9,668 bases of DNA from Flavobacteriaceae bacterium UBA6231. Lineage in GTDB: Bacteria > Bacteroidota > Bacteroidia > Flavobacteriales > Flavobacteriaceae. Shown here one piece after another: positions 1-7,912 of the stretch (positions are counted from its first letter, which is position 1; every line of letters starts with the position of its first letter). Under the pieces are notes generated by a model, which saw only the letters and a program-made list of their open reading frames with translations, was not told the origin of the DNA and ran no database searches. The stretch covers positions 3,068 through 12,735 of the forward strand of contig DJWL01000148.1 in NCBI GenBank assembly GCA_002441545.1, written 5' to 3'. The position numbers and the translations under genes were made by a program.

Positions 1-17
1 TATTAAAAAAGTAAGCT

Positions 18-293
18 ATGAATAATTTTTATGACGATGCCGAAAAAGTATTAAAAAGGTTAGACGAAAGTGTTGCCTTATTAGTTGCACAAATGAAATT
101 GGGTGGCAAATTAGATCCCGAAGATGTTTTTTTTGATAATGGTGAATTCATGAAACTAATGAACATCAGTAAAAGAACAGCACAGGAATGGAGAAACAAG
201 AAAATTATCGAGTTTTCTCAAGTAGGTAATAAAATCTATTACAGACTTTCAGACATTCAAAAATTACTAAATGATAACTATAATTCTAAGTAA
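18..293 (+). CDS. Small helix-turn-helix DNA-binding protein, excisionase-like (mobile element)
   Basis: A 91-residue protein. The first 35 or so residues look helical (heptad-like, with DDAEKVLKRLDESVALLVAQM) and may form a dimerising coil. Residues 41-60 read as a helix-turn-helix: NGEFMKLMNISKRTAQEWRN. A short wing follows (VGNKIYYRLSDIQKLL, about 69-84), the usual pattern of the HTH_17/excisionase-like MerR-type fold. In Bacteroidota such proteins commonly sit directly upstream of a primase-like gene in integrated elements and act as excision directionality factors or local regulators. Here the next gene starts 2 nt after the stop, so the two are almost certainly co-transcribed. No Shine-Dalgarno is seen, which is normal for this phylum. 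The start is the first ATG; a TAA 3 nt upstream of it could be the stop of a preceding gene outside the window. The fold is fairly sure; excisionase versus regulator is inference. Confidence 0.85.
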   Translation: MNNFYDDAEKVLKRLDESVALLVAQMKLGGKLDPEDVFFDNGEFMKLMNISKRTAQEWRNKKIIEFSQVGNKIYYRLSDIQKLLNDNYNSK

Positions 294-295
294 CA

Positions 296-2554
296 ATGGA
301 ACAGACAGCAAACAACAAACTGATGGTTAGTGTTTTTCAAGAGTTCAAACACAACTTAGGAGAAAGAAATATTTTGGAAATATTACAAGAAATCAAATCC
401 GATAAATATCAAAGTGAAATAAATTCAATCCGATATGCTTTGCATAAAGGAGACGAAAAAACAGCCGAAGAAATCAAAAATGGTTTGTTAGGCTTTACAA
501 CCTCGGGAACCTTTGGTAAGAGCAGAACAAAGGCAAACATAGTAACCTATTCACAAGTAGTATGTTTAGATTTTGATGATATACCATTAACTGAAATAAA
601 CAATCTTGTAACGCTTGTAAATGGCTGTAGATACACGTTTGCATCATTTATAAGTCCAAGTAACGAAGGTTTAAAAGTATTCATTAAAGTCAATTCAAAT
701 GCAGAACAACATACAACAGTTTACAATCAAATCGCAAATTTTTATAAAGAGTTATCAGGTTATGATTTTGATGCAAAATGTAAAGACATTACCCGATTGT
801 GTTTTGTTTCTTGTGATACAGATTTATTTTTAAATGAAAATGCAGTAATTTTTGAACTAAAGGAAGAAGTTAAACCATTGAAATCAGAACCAATAAGAGA
901 AGTCAAACACGACCTCACAACGGATGAATTATTAGATAAATGCTTAAAGTTTACGGAACAAAAAGAACAATATTACAACGGAAACAGAAACAACTTTATT
1001 TTCTTATTCTCTTGCAACGCTAATAAGTTTGGTATTTATGAAGATGATACATTGAACTATTGTATTAATAATTTTGATTTAGAGGAAAGAGAAATAAAAG
1101 CAACGGTAAATAGTACATATAAAAACCAAAGTGCAGACTTTGCAAAGTTTGCAAAGTTTGCAAACATGCAAAGTTCCAAAACAGATAGTATTATAAATAC
1201 AGAAAAAAATTTTGATGATTATGAAGATTGTCTAAAAGGAACGCCTATAATTCCGCAATCGGTTTACGATAACCTACCACCTATTTTGTTTGAAAGCTGT
1301 CAAGTATTTCCACAAGAAAGAGAAAGAGATGTATATCTTACAGGAGCATTGGCAATTCTTTCAGGTTGTTTACCTAATGTGTCAGGCTTATATAGTGGAA
1401 GTATTGTTTATCCAAGTTTGTTTTCTTTCATTTTAGCTCCAGCAGCTTCTGGAAAAGGAGCATTGAAATTTGCAAAAGCATTAGCAGATAAATATCACGA
1501 TAAAACATTAGCACTTTCATTAGAAGATAAAAAGATTTATGATGAAAAATTATCAGCTTATAAAATGCTAAAAGGAAAAGGTAAACTAGAACCAGGACAA
1601 GAATTGCCAATGCCTCCAAAATTTAAAGTTGTTTATATTCCGGCTAATACAAGTAATGCAAAAATAATGCAGCACTTAGATTGGAACGATGGCAGAGGAA
1701 TTATTTGTGAAACAGAAGCCGATACATTAGGGCAGACATTTAAAAACGAGTGGGGTTCGTATTCCGATATGTTGAGAAAATCATTTCATCACGAAAAAAT
1801 ATCAAAAAGTATTAAAACAGATGGAGAATATATAGAAGTTAATAATCCACAATTATCAGTTGCCTTGTCAGGAACACCAAAACAAGTATTTAATATCATT
1901 GCATCAGCAGAAGATGGTTTGTTTAGTAGATTTATATTCTATGTATTTAAAACAGATGCTGTTTGGTTAGACCCATCACCAAAAGGAAATCCTGTAAACT
2001 TAACAGACTATTTCACAACACAATCAAAACTAGTTTTAAAGTTGGTAGAGTTTTACGAAAGAGACGAGTTGATTTTACATTTAACAGAGGAACAATGGGA
2101 TAGATTTAACCCTATTTTCAGTTCATTTTTAGAACAAATAAACACGTTTGTTAGTGAAGATGCTTTGAGTATAGTAAAGCGTTTAGGATTGATATTATAC
2201 CGTTTTTGTATGATTTTCACAGCTATAAGAAAGTTTGCAACAAATGATTATCACAAAGAAATCTATTGTTCAGATATTGATTTTGAAACAGCATTAACAC
2301 TAACAAAAACATACATTCAACACAGTGTAATAATGTTTACTAATCTACCAAAGCAAGGAGAACAAGGACCATTCAAATCAGGAGAAAATAAAAAGAAGTT
2401 TTTTGATGCGTTACCTAATAATTTTCAAAGAAAAGAAGCAGTAGAAATAGGAAAAAAATTTGATATTGGAGAGCGTTCAGTGGGTAACTTTCTTAAATCG
2501 TGTTTGGGTAAATACTTAACACAACCTAAAACAGGGTTTTATGAGAAAGTTTAA
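296..2554 (+). CDS. Primase/helicase-like replication protein of a mobile element (BT4734/VirE N-terminal domain + DUF3987)
   Basis: A 752-residue two-module protein. Residues about 40-190 match the BT4734/VirE-like primase-type domain: acidic strand VVCLDFDDI at 88-96, then SFISPSNEGLKVFIKV at 117-132 and DITRLCFVSCDTDLF at 164-178. Residues about 320-690 match DUF3987, a P-loop ATPase-like domain, with the loop APAASGKG at 381-388 and a conserved block GIICETEADTLGQ at 468-480. It continues through the ALSGTP (523-528) and GLFSRFIFY (541-549) stretches. The P-loop has Gly where Ser/Thr usually follows Lys, so ATP use is likely but not certain. The last 50 residues (RKEAVEIGKKFDIGERSVGNFLKSC, 712-736) look like a winged-helix tail. 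A FAK tripeptide repeat at 282-290 lies in the linker between modules. The likely role is replication or mobilisation of the integrated element, together with the HTH protein just upstream. Confidence 0.88.
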   Translation: MEQTANNKLMVSVFQEFKHNLGERNILEILQEIKSDKYQSEINSIRYALHKGDEKTAEEIKNGLLGFTTSGTFGKSRTKANIVTYSQVVCLDFDDIPLTEINNLVTLVNGCRYTFASFISPSNEGLKVFIKVNSNAEQHTTVYNQIANFYKELSGYDFDAKCKDITRLCFVSCDTDLFLNENAVIFELKEEVKPLKSEPIREVKHDLTTDELLDKCLKFTEQKEQYYNGNRNNFIFLFSCNANKFGIYEDDTLNYCINNFDLEEREIKATVNSTYKNQSADFAKFAKFANMQSSKTDSIINTEKNFDDYEDCLKGTPIIPQSVYDNLPPILFESCQVFPQERERDVYLTGALAILSGCLPNVSGLYSGSIVYPSLFSFILAPAASGKGALKFAKALADKYHDKTLALSLEDKKIYDEKLSAYKMLKGKGKLEPGQELPMPPKFKVVYIPANTSNAKIMQHLDWNDGRGIICETEADTLGQTFKNEWGSYSDMLRKSFHHEKISKSIKTDGEYIEVNNPQLSVALSGTPKQVFNIIASAEDGLFSRFIFYVFKTDAVWLDPSPKGNPVNLTDYFTTQSKLVLKLVEFYERDELILHLTEEQWDRFNPIFSSFLEQINTFVSEDALSIVKRLGLILYRFCMIFTAIRKFATNDYHKEIYCSDIDFETALTLTKTYIQHSVIMFTNLPKQGEQGPFKSGENKKKFFDALPNNFQRKEAVEIGKKFDIGERSVGNFLKSCLGKYLTQPKTGFYEKV
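1139..1173 (+). repeat. 9-bp in-frame tandem repeat TTTGCAAAG (three units plus a degenerate one)
   Basis: The unit TTTGCAAAG occurs at 1139-1147 and 1148-1156. It is followed by TTTGCAAAC at 1157-1165 and a decayed copy, ATGCAAAG, to 1173. Each unit encodes Phe-Ala-Lys and keeps the reading frame, giving FAKFAKFAN in the linker between the two domains of the primase-like protein. CTTTGCAAAG (1138-1147) is also a perfect 10-bp palindrome. A slippage-variable linker is the simplest reading; an iteron-like binding site is possible but unproven. Confidence 0.8.
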
Positions 2555-2580
2555 ATAACAAAAAATTCTTATTTTATTCA

Positions 2581-2588
2581 TACATTTA
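2581..2588 (+). promoter_or_regulatory. Weak candidate -7 element before the Type III operon
   Basis: TACATTTA in the 56-nt gap before mod matches seven of the eight positions in the pattern TAnnTTTG (only the last base differs). It would place a transcription start some 15-20 nt upstream of the mod ATG. No clear TTG/TTTG -33 element is visible at the expected distance upstream. The gap is the only untranslated stretch between the replication module and the restriction operon, so it is the natural place for a promoter, but the sequence support is slight. Confidence 0.25.
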
Positions 2589-2610
2589 GCCTTTAAAAAT
2601 TTTTCACAAA

Positions 2611-4461
2611 ATGCAAAACTTACAAAACGAACTTATAGACCTTTTAAAACACGAAGATAATCTTGTTATTGATGGTCATTTAAACAAAAATAAAATAGTT
2701 GAATTAGCTTTAAAAGTTGAACCACAATTAATTTCTTTATTAATAAAAAACGAAACATTTAAAAAACATTTCTTTCAAGAAGTAGAAAGTGTATTAGTAT
2801 TTGACAAAATCAAGTTCCAACGTTTTGTAAATAATAAATCTTTTCTTCCAGACAGTTATACCGCTTTTAAAAACAAAATCGGTTTAATTACTAATGATGA
2901 CGATTTAGATAATTTTATTTCTACATCAAATGAAGTTGTTTTAGCATGGCCTCACAAAGACTGTGTTTTAGAGGGTGGACAAACTAAAGAAGACCAAAAA
3001 AGAAACGAAATCTTTTGGAATGAGACACTTGCTCCTGATAGCGTAGATAGATTGTTAGATGCTAAAGTATTAACCAATTTCAAAAAGTTTGACAAAGACG
3101 GTGAACATAAAGTAACAGAGTTAAAAGGAGATGAAAACCTTATTATTAAAGGAAATAACCTTTTAGCACTTGCTTCATTGTTAAAAACACACAGGGGTAA
3201 AATAAAATTAATTTATATCGACCCTCCATATAATACCGGTGGTGATGGTTTTAATTATAATGATTCTTTTAATCATTCTACTTGGCTAACTTTTATGAAA
3301 AATAGATTGCTTATAGCAAAAAGTCTTTTAAAAGAAGATGGTTTTATTTTTGTTCAATGTGATGATAATGAACAAGCTTACTTAAAAGTTTTAATGGATG
3401 AAATATTTGATATTAAAAACTTTATATCATGCATTGTTTATAGAAGAAGAAAATCTCAAGCTAATCTTAGTAAAAATATTTCTACGATTCATGATTATAT
3501 ATTATGTTATTCAAAATCTACAAATGGGGAGTTAAATAAAATTATTCCCGAAATTGATGAATCAAATTATAAAAATCCAGATAATGATCCTAGAGGTCCG
3601 TATGTAACAATGCCTTGTACAAATGGTGGTGGTGCAAAATATTCTATAACTACTCCAAATGGTGATATTATTGAGGATGAATGGAGATTTAAAATAGAAA
3701 CTTATAAAAAATTAGAAGCTGATAATAGATTAGTTTTCCCAAGAGGTGGTAGTGGTAAACCTAGATATAAATTATTTTTAGCTGAAAAAAAAGAAACAGG
3801 TGTTGTTCCAAATACTTGGTGGGATGATTTAAGTTCTAATCAAGAAGCAACAATAGAAATTAAAAATTTAAATCTAAGTGAAAACTTTTCATTTCCTAAA
3901 GCTGAAAAATTAATATCTAGAATCATTGAACTAGGTTCTAATGTAAATGATATTGTTTTAGACTTTCATTTAGGTAGTGGTACTACAGCTGCTGTAGCAC
4001 ACAAAATGAATAGAAAATATATTGGCATTGAACAAATGGATTATATCGAAACTGTTGCTGTAGATAGACTAAAAAAAGTAATTAATGGCGAAAATGGTGG
4101 TGTATCTAAAGAGTTTAATTGGCAAGGCGGTGGTGCATTTGTATTCACAGAACTAATGACATACAATCAAAAATATATTGATTTAATTCAAACTACATTA
4201 ACAAAGGAACAATTAATATCAATTTGGATTGAGATGCAAGAAACAGCATTTTTATCCTATCAATTTGATAAGAAAATGTTTAATGAAAGGTTAAATGCTT
4301 TTAAAACAGCTCCAATCGAAGAAATGAAAAAATATCTTGTAGAGGTTATAGATAAAAATCAATTGTATGTAAATTATTCAGAAATTAACGATAGTTCATT
4401 TAATATTGAAAAAGATATTATTTCCTTAAATAAAAAGTTCTATGAGAAAAATAGAATTTAA
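2611..4461 (+). CDS. mod: Type III restriction-modification system methyltransferase (Mod), beta-class DNA adenine methylase
   Basis: A 616-residue protein that transfers methyl from S-adenosylmethionine to adenine in a short asymmetric site, and gives the Mod-Res complex its sequence specificity. Motif IV is DPPYNTGGDGFNYND at 204-218. The cofactor motif is DFHLGSGTTAAVAHKMNRKY at 451-470, preceded by FPKAEKLI at 428-435. Motif IV before the cofactor motif is the beta-class order and makes N6-adenine the likely product. Residues about 271-426 between them are the target recognition domain, the part that normally differs between relatives. The N-terminal 110 residues and the tail after 480 are typical Type III Mod extensions, and the length is normal. 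It stands first in a mod-x-res operon; its last 20 nt overlap the next gene. There is no long simple repeat of the kind that makes many mod genes phase-variable. Confidence 0.96.
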   Translation: MQNLQNELIDLLKHEDNLVIDGHLNKNKIVELALKVEPQLISLLIKNETFKKHFFQEVESVLVFDKIKFQRFVNNKSFLPDSYTAFKNKIGLITNDDDLDNFISTSNEVVLAWPHKDCVLEGGQTKEDQKRNEIFWNETLAPDSVDRLLDAKVLTNFKKFDKDGEHKVTELKGDENLIIKGNNLLALASLLKTHRGKIKLIYIDPPYNTGGDGFNYNDSFNHSTWLTFMKNRLLIAKSLLKEDGFIFVQCDDNEQAYLKVLMDEIFDIKNFISCIVYRRRKSQANLSKNISTIHDYILCYSKSTNGELNKIIPEIDESNYKNPDNDPRGPYVTMPCTNGGGAKYSITTPNGDIIEDEWRFKIETYKKLEADNRLVFPRGGSGKPRYKLFLAEKKETGVVPNTWWDDLSSNQEATIEIKNLNLSENFSFPKAEKLISRIIELGSNVNDIVLDFHLGSGTTAAVAHKMNRKYIGIEQMDYIETVAVDRLKKVINGENGGVSKEFNWQGGGAFVFTELMTYNQKYIDLIQTTLTKEQLISIWIEMQETAFLSYQFDKKMFNERLNAFKTAPIEEMKKYLVEVIDKNQLYVNYSEINDSSFNIEKDIISLNKKFYEKNRI

Positions 4462-5092
4462 GTATAATAAAGAACTTTTTGAAAAAGCCCATAGATTTGT
4501 CGAATTTCGTTCAAAATGTAAAGTTTATTTAAAAGAGGCAGGTAAAGATTTTGATAAATTCACAATAGTTGAACATGATGCGTTTGTTGGTTATATAACT
4601 GAATATTTAATTGCAGAATATTTAAACAAAAGATATAATTTTATCAAAGTATCAACTTGGGAGCAAAATCATAATATTAGAAAGATAATAAATATTCTTG
4701 AAACTAAAGACTTCTCTGAACAAAACGTTTCATTAGTTAAAAATTACTTTTATGATAGTTGGGATTTGAAAATTCAAATTAGTGACAAAACTTTATACTG
4801 TGATATCAAGACGGCTTATACAAAAAAAGAGCCTGATTTAAAATGGAATTTTCTTTATCCCGTTATTCAAGCAAATAAAAAAGGTAAAGATTTTATTATT
4901 TTGGTATATTATATAGTAGAAGATTTAAAGAATGTAGAATCATTAAAAGAGTTAGTATTAATTGGTTATACAATGCCAGAAATTATATTGAGTTGCCAAA
5001 TTATAAAAGCTGGAGAAATAACAGAATTTAATACAACTAGTCAGATTGACAATTACATAACAAATCTATCAGAACATTATTTAGATTTATAA
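4442..5092 (+). CDS. Uncharacterised protein inserted between mod and res; PD-(D/E)xK nuclease-like motif spacing
   Basis: A 216-residue protein I do not recognise as a named family. Its order of elements fits a PD-(D/E)xK nuclease core: a helix with an acidic residue (GYITEYLIAEYL, 50-61, E54); then WDLKI (107-111, D108) running into a strand; then LYCDIKT (118-124, D121 and K123); then a further strand with a preceding glutamine (VIQANKKGKDFIILVYY, 141-157, Q143). This is seen by eye, not by a profile search. No signal peptide, membrane segment or HTH is evident. The ATG lies 20 nt inside the end of mod in another frame, and res begins 10 nt after its stop, so it is made from the same transcript as both. 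The next Met is at residue 178, so a shorter start is not plausible. It could be an accessory nuclease, a regulator of Res, or an inactive structural subunit. Confidence 0.85.
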   Translation: MRKIEFKYNKELFEKAHRFVEFRSKCKVYLKEAGKDFDKFTIVEHDAFVGYITEYLIAEYLNKRYNFIKVSTWEQNHNIRKIINILETKDFSEQNVSLVKNYFYDSWDLKIQISDKTLYCDIKTAYTKKEPDLKWNFLYPVIQANKKGKDFIILVYYIVEDLKNVESLKELVLIGYTMPEIILSCQIIKAGEITEFNTTSQIDNYITNLSEHYLDL

Positions 5093-5102
5093 AATATATT
5101 GT

Positions 5103-7703
5103 ATGAATAACATTTTAAATCGGTTAGATAAAAGAATTGCTTCCAAAATTGAGGATGGTGATTTAGAAGTTATATTATCTCCAATCATAAAAAACAATTT
5201 AAGGTTTGGTTCTCGTGAATATCAAACAGAAGCATTTACTGCATTAGACTATTATTTAAACAATTCAAAGTTAAGAGCAAGACCGTCACAAGTATTGTTT
5301 CACATGGCTACAGGTAGTGGTAAGACACTTGTTATGGCTGGTGCTATGTTAGAATTATATAAAATGGGTTATCGCAATTTTATCTTTTTTGTAAATACAG
5401 ATACTATTATCCGTAAAACAAAAGAAAATTTCCTTAATCCAAAAAGCTCTAAATACCTTTTTAAAGAAGTAATTAATATCAATGGTGTAAATGTGTCAAT
5501 TAACGAAGTAGATAGTTTTGAGAGTACTAATGAAGATAATATTAGTATTTTATTTTCTACTATTCAAGGTTTACATACCAAATTAAACAATCCAAGAGAA
5601 AACAGCATTACATTTGATGATTTTGTAAATAGAAAAGTAGTTTTAATTTCAGATGAAGCCCACCATATAAACGCTTTAACAAAAAAAACACTAACAGCAC
5701 AAGAAAAAGAAATATCAGTTACTTGGGAAAATACAGTTGATAGAATATTTCATTCTAATCCTGATAATATAATGATGGAGTTTACAGCTACTCTAGAATT
5801 ATCACATCCTAATATTGCAGCTAAATACAATAATAAATTATTATACGATTATCCATTAGCAAAATTCAGAGAAGATAAATACTCTAAAGAAGTTAAAACA
5901 AATCAAGTAGATTTCGAGCCTATTCAAAGAGCAATTGTTGCGTCAATAATTAGTCAATATAAAAAGAAAGTATTTGCTTCAAATGGTATTTTGGCAAAAC
6001 CTGTTGTGATGCTAAAATCCAAAACCACAGCAGAAAGTGCTGTTATGGAGGAAAAATTTATTGAAGCAATTAAAAATCTGAATGAAGATAAATTAAAAAA
6101 CATTATAAAATTAGATAATGAAGTATTAGTAGAAGCATTAAAGTATTTTGAAAGTTTAAATATTTCATACCAAAGTTTAATAGATGAATTAAAAGAAGAT
6201 TTTTCGGCAGACAAAATTATTTCTGTTAACTCTAAAAACGATACAGACGAAAAGCAAATTACTATTAATAGTTTAGAGGACATTGATAACGAATTTAGAG
6301 CTGTATTTGCAGTTGATAAATTAAATGAAGGTTGGGATGTATTAAACTTATTTGATATTGTTCGTTTATATGATACTCGTGATGCTAGTGGAAATGCACC
6401 AGGTAAAACAACAGTTCAAGAAGCACAATTAATTGGTAGAGGTGCAAGATATTTTCCTTTTAAATTAGATGAAAATCAAGATTTAGACAAAAGAAAGTAC
6501 GATGATGATATAACAAATACATTAAGAATTTGTGAAACATTACATTATCATTGTTCACATAATCCAAAATATATTTCAGAGTTAAACCAAGCATTAAAAC
6601 AAATTGGTTTATTCCCTGATGAAAAGGTAGAAGTTGATTTATATTTAAAAGACGAATTTAAAGAAACTAATTTTTATAAAAATGGCTTTATTCTTTTAAA
6701 CAAGAAAGTTTTAAATAATCCTAAAACATTATTAGAGTATCAAGAGCCGGATATTGTAAAAAGATATACTTATGCACTAAGAACAAACCGTTCAGCAGTT
6801 AATACTATATTCGATGAAGCAAGTATGAAAGCTAATCGTGTCGCTGCTAATTATATGAATACTCATAAGTTTAATGTTTGGGATAAAACAATTCTATTAA
6901 AAGCATTAAATAAGATACCATTTTACAGATTTGATAATCTACAAAAGTTCTTTCCATCTGTTAAATCGATGCTTGATTTTGTATCTAACGAAAAATATTT
7001 AGGTGGTATTAGTATTGATGTTACAGGTTTAGAAAAAGACACTAAAGAGCTAACAGCAATTCAAAAGTTAGATATTGTTGTATATGTTGCCAATAAAATA
7101 GCAGATGAAATTTCAACAAAGTTTGGAGATTACAGAGGAACAAAATCATTCTATCGCGAACCTATTAGAAAACATTTTAGAAACAAAAAACTTTCTTTCT
7201 CAGTTAATACAAGTCCAACAGCGGAAACAGGTAAACCAACAATGCGTCATGATATAGATCCAAAATTCTATGTTGATTTAAGTAAAGCAGACTGGTATGC
7301 TTTTAATGAAAATTATGGTTCATCAGAAGAAAAGTTTTTAGTAAAATTCTTTGAAAGTCAAATTGAGGATTTAAAACAAAAGTATTCAGACATATATCTA
7401 TTAAGAAACGAACGACACTTCAAACTTTATAGATTTAGTGATGGTAAAGCAACTGAACCAGACTTTGTTTTATTTATGACAGAAAAACTATCGGGCGAAG
7501 AAGTAATTTATCAATTATTTATTGAACCAAAAGGTGAACAATTACTATATACAGACCAGTGGAAAGAAGATTTCTTAAAAGATATAGAAAACCATGCTGT
7601 TATTGAATTGTATCAAAATCAAAGCTATAAATTAATTGGTATGCCATTTTATAACAAGGAAAATAGAGAAGATATTTTTGAAGAACGTTTAAAAAACATA
7701 TAA
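5103..7703 (+). CDS. res: Type III restriction-modification system endonuclease/translocase subunit (Res)
   Basis: An 866-residue superfamily-2 ATPase fused to a nuclease; with Mod it forms the complex that uses ATP to communicate along DNA between two unmethylated sites and cuts near one of them. Helicase motifs in order: Walker A ATGSGKT at 69-75; Walker B LISDEAHH at 181-188; EFTATLE at 226-232; motif V region VDKLNEGWDVLN at 404-415; motif VI VQEAQLIGRGAR at 438-449. The C-terminal nuclease shows TEPDFVLF (784-791, D787) and FIEPKGEQ (806-813, E808 and K810), an intact PD-ExK site. Length and domain order are normal, with no frameshift, so the enzyme looks active. It follows the 216-residue gene by 10 nt and precedes a 68-residue gene by 2 nt. 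The call is firm; cleavage specificity cannot be read from the sequence. Confidence 0.96.
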   Translation: MNNILNRLDKRIASKIEDGDLEVILSPIIKNNLRFGSREYQTEAFTALDYYLNNSKLRARPSQVLFHMATGSGKTLVMAGAMLELYKMGYRNFIFFVNTDTIIRKTKENFLNPKSSKYLFKEVININGVNVSINEVDSFESTNEDNISILFSTIQGLHTKLNNPRENSITFDDFVNRKVVLISDEAHHINALTKKTLTAQEKEISVTWENTVDRIFHSNPDNIMMEFTATLELSHPNIAAKYNNKLLYDYPLAKFREDKYSKEVKTNQVDFEPIQRAIVASIISQYKKKVFASNGILAKPVVMLKSKTTAESAVMEEKFIEAIKNLNEDKLKNIIKLDNEVLVEALKYFESLNISYQSLIDELKEDFSADKIISVNSKNDTDEKQITINSLEDIDNEFRAVFAVDKLNEGWDVLNLFDIVRLYDTRDASGNAPGKTTVQEAQLIGRGARYFPFKLDENQDLDKRKYDDDITNTLRICETLHYHCSHNPKYISELNQALKQIGLFPDEKVEVDLYLKDEFKETNFYKNGFILLNKKVLNNPKTLLEYQEPDIVKRYTYALRTNRSAVNTIFDEASMKANRVAANYMNTHKFNVWDKTILLKALNKIPFYRFDNLQKFFPSVKSMLDFVSNEKYLGGISIDVTGLEKDTKELTAIQKLDIVVYVANKIADEISTKFGDYRGTKSFYREPIRKHFRNKKLSFSVNTSPTAETGKPTMRHDIDPKFYVDLSKADWYAFNENYGSSEEKFLVKFFESQIEDLKQKYSDIYLLRNERHFKLYRFSDGKATEPDFVLFMTEKLSGEEVIYQLFIEPKGEQLLYTDQWKEDFLKDIENHAVIELYQNQSYKLIGMPFYNKENREDIFEERLKNI

Positions 7704-7705
7704 TT

Positions 7706-7912
7706 ATGAAAGAATATTTTATTAAAGAAACAACTTTTTCAGATTTATTTTCTTTAGGAAGAGCTTATTTATTTGTTGATTTTTTAGACAGTTTAAAAGA
7801 AGAAATCGAAAATAATAACATTGTAATTATAGAAAAATCGAATGGTGCTGAACGTATAATTATAAAGACATTAAAAGAATTAGAGGAGTATAAAAAAATA
7901 TTTTCATTATGA
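7706..7912 (+). CDS. Small protein of unknown function coupled to res and to the nuclease gene
   Basis: A 68-residue, rather acidic protein with no recognised family. It reads as helix (SDLFSLGRAYLFVDFLDSLKEEIE, about 12-35), strand (NIVIIEK), strand (ERIIIKT), helix (LKELEEYKKIF). There is no signal peptide, cysteine cluster or HTH. Its ATG is 2 nt after the res stop and its TGA overlaps the ATG of the next gene in an ATGA junction, so it is tied by translation to both sides. That tight packing is the main reason to accept it as real. A small partner or regulator of Res or of the nuclease is possible, but nothing in the sequence decides this. Confidence 0.72.
   Translation: MKEYFIKETTFSDLFSLGRAYLFVDFLDSLKEEIENNNIVIIEKSNGAERIIIKTLKELEEYKKIFSL

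Noticed and set aside
13..20. TAAGCTATG before the first gene also occurs at 9104-9112 before the candidate toxin gene
   Set aside because: Too short (8-9 nt) to be a shared regulatory site; at 9104 it is simply a stop codon, three bases and a start codon.
1428..1619. 63-codon open frame on the minus strand
   Set aside because: It lies wholly inside the primase-like gene, opposite its conserved P-loop region. Its leucine- and phenylalanine-rich product is what the complement of an AT-rich, lysine-rich gene gives.
3785..3792. A8 run in mod as a phase-variation switch (similar A8 at 5681-5688 in res)
   Set aside because: Runs of eight A are common in AT-rich lysine codons. No longer or multi-base simple repeat of the type seen in known phase-variable mod genes is present, and both genes are in frame.
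3421..3890. Target recognition region of mod as a compositionally distinct, recently swapped segment
   Set aside because: By hand count, asparagine codons in this region are nearly all AAT, against roughly half in the first 200 codons. The part after the region is equally AAT-rich, so the shift is not specific to the recognition domain.
5954..6283. 109-codon open frame on the minus strand
   Set aside because: Entirely antisense to res, low-complexity (Ser, Phe, Asn, Leu) and without promoter or recognisable domain; a shadow of the real gene.
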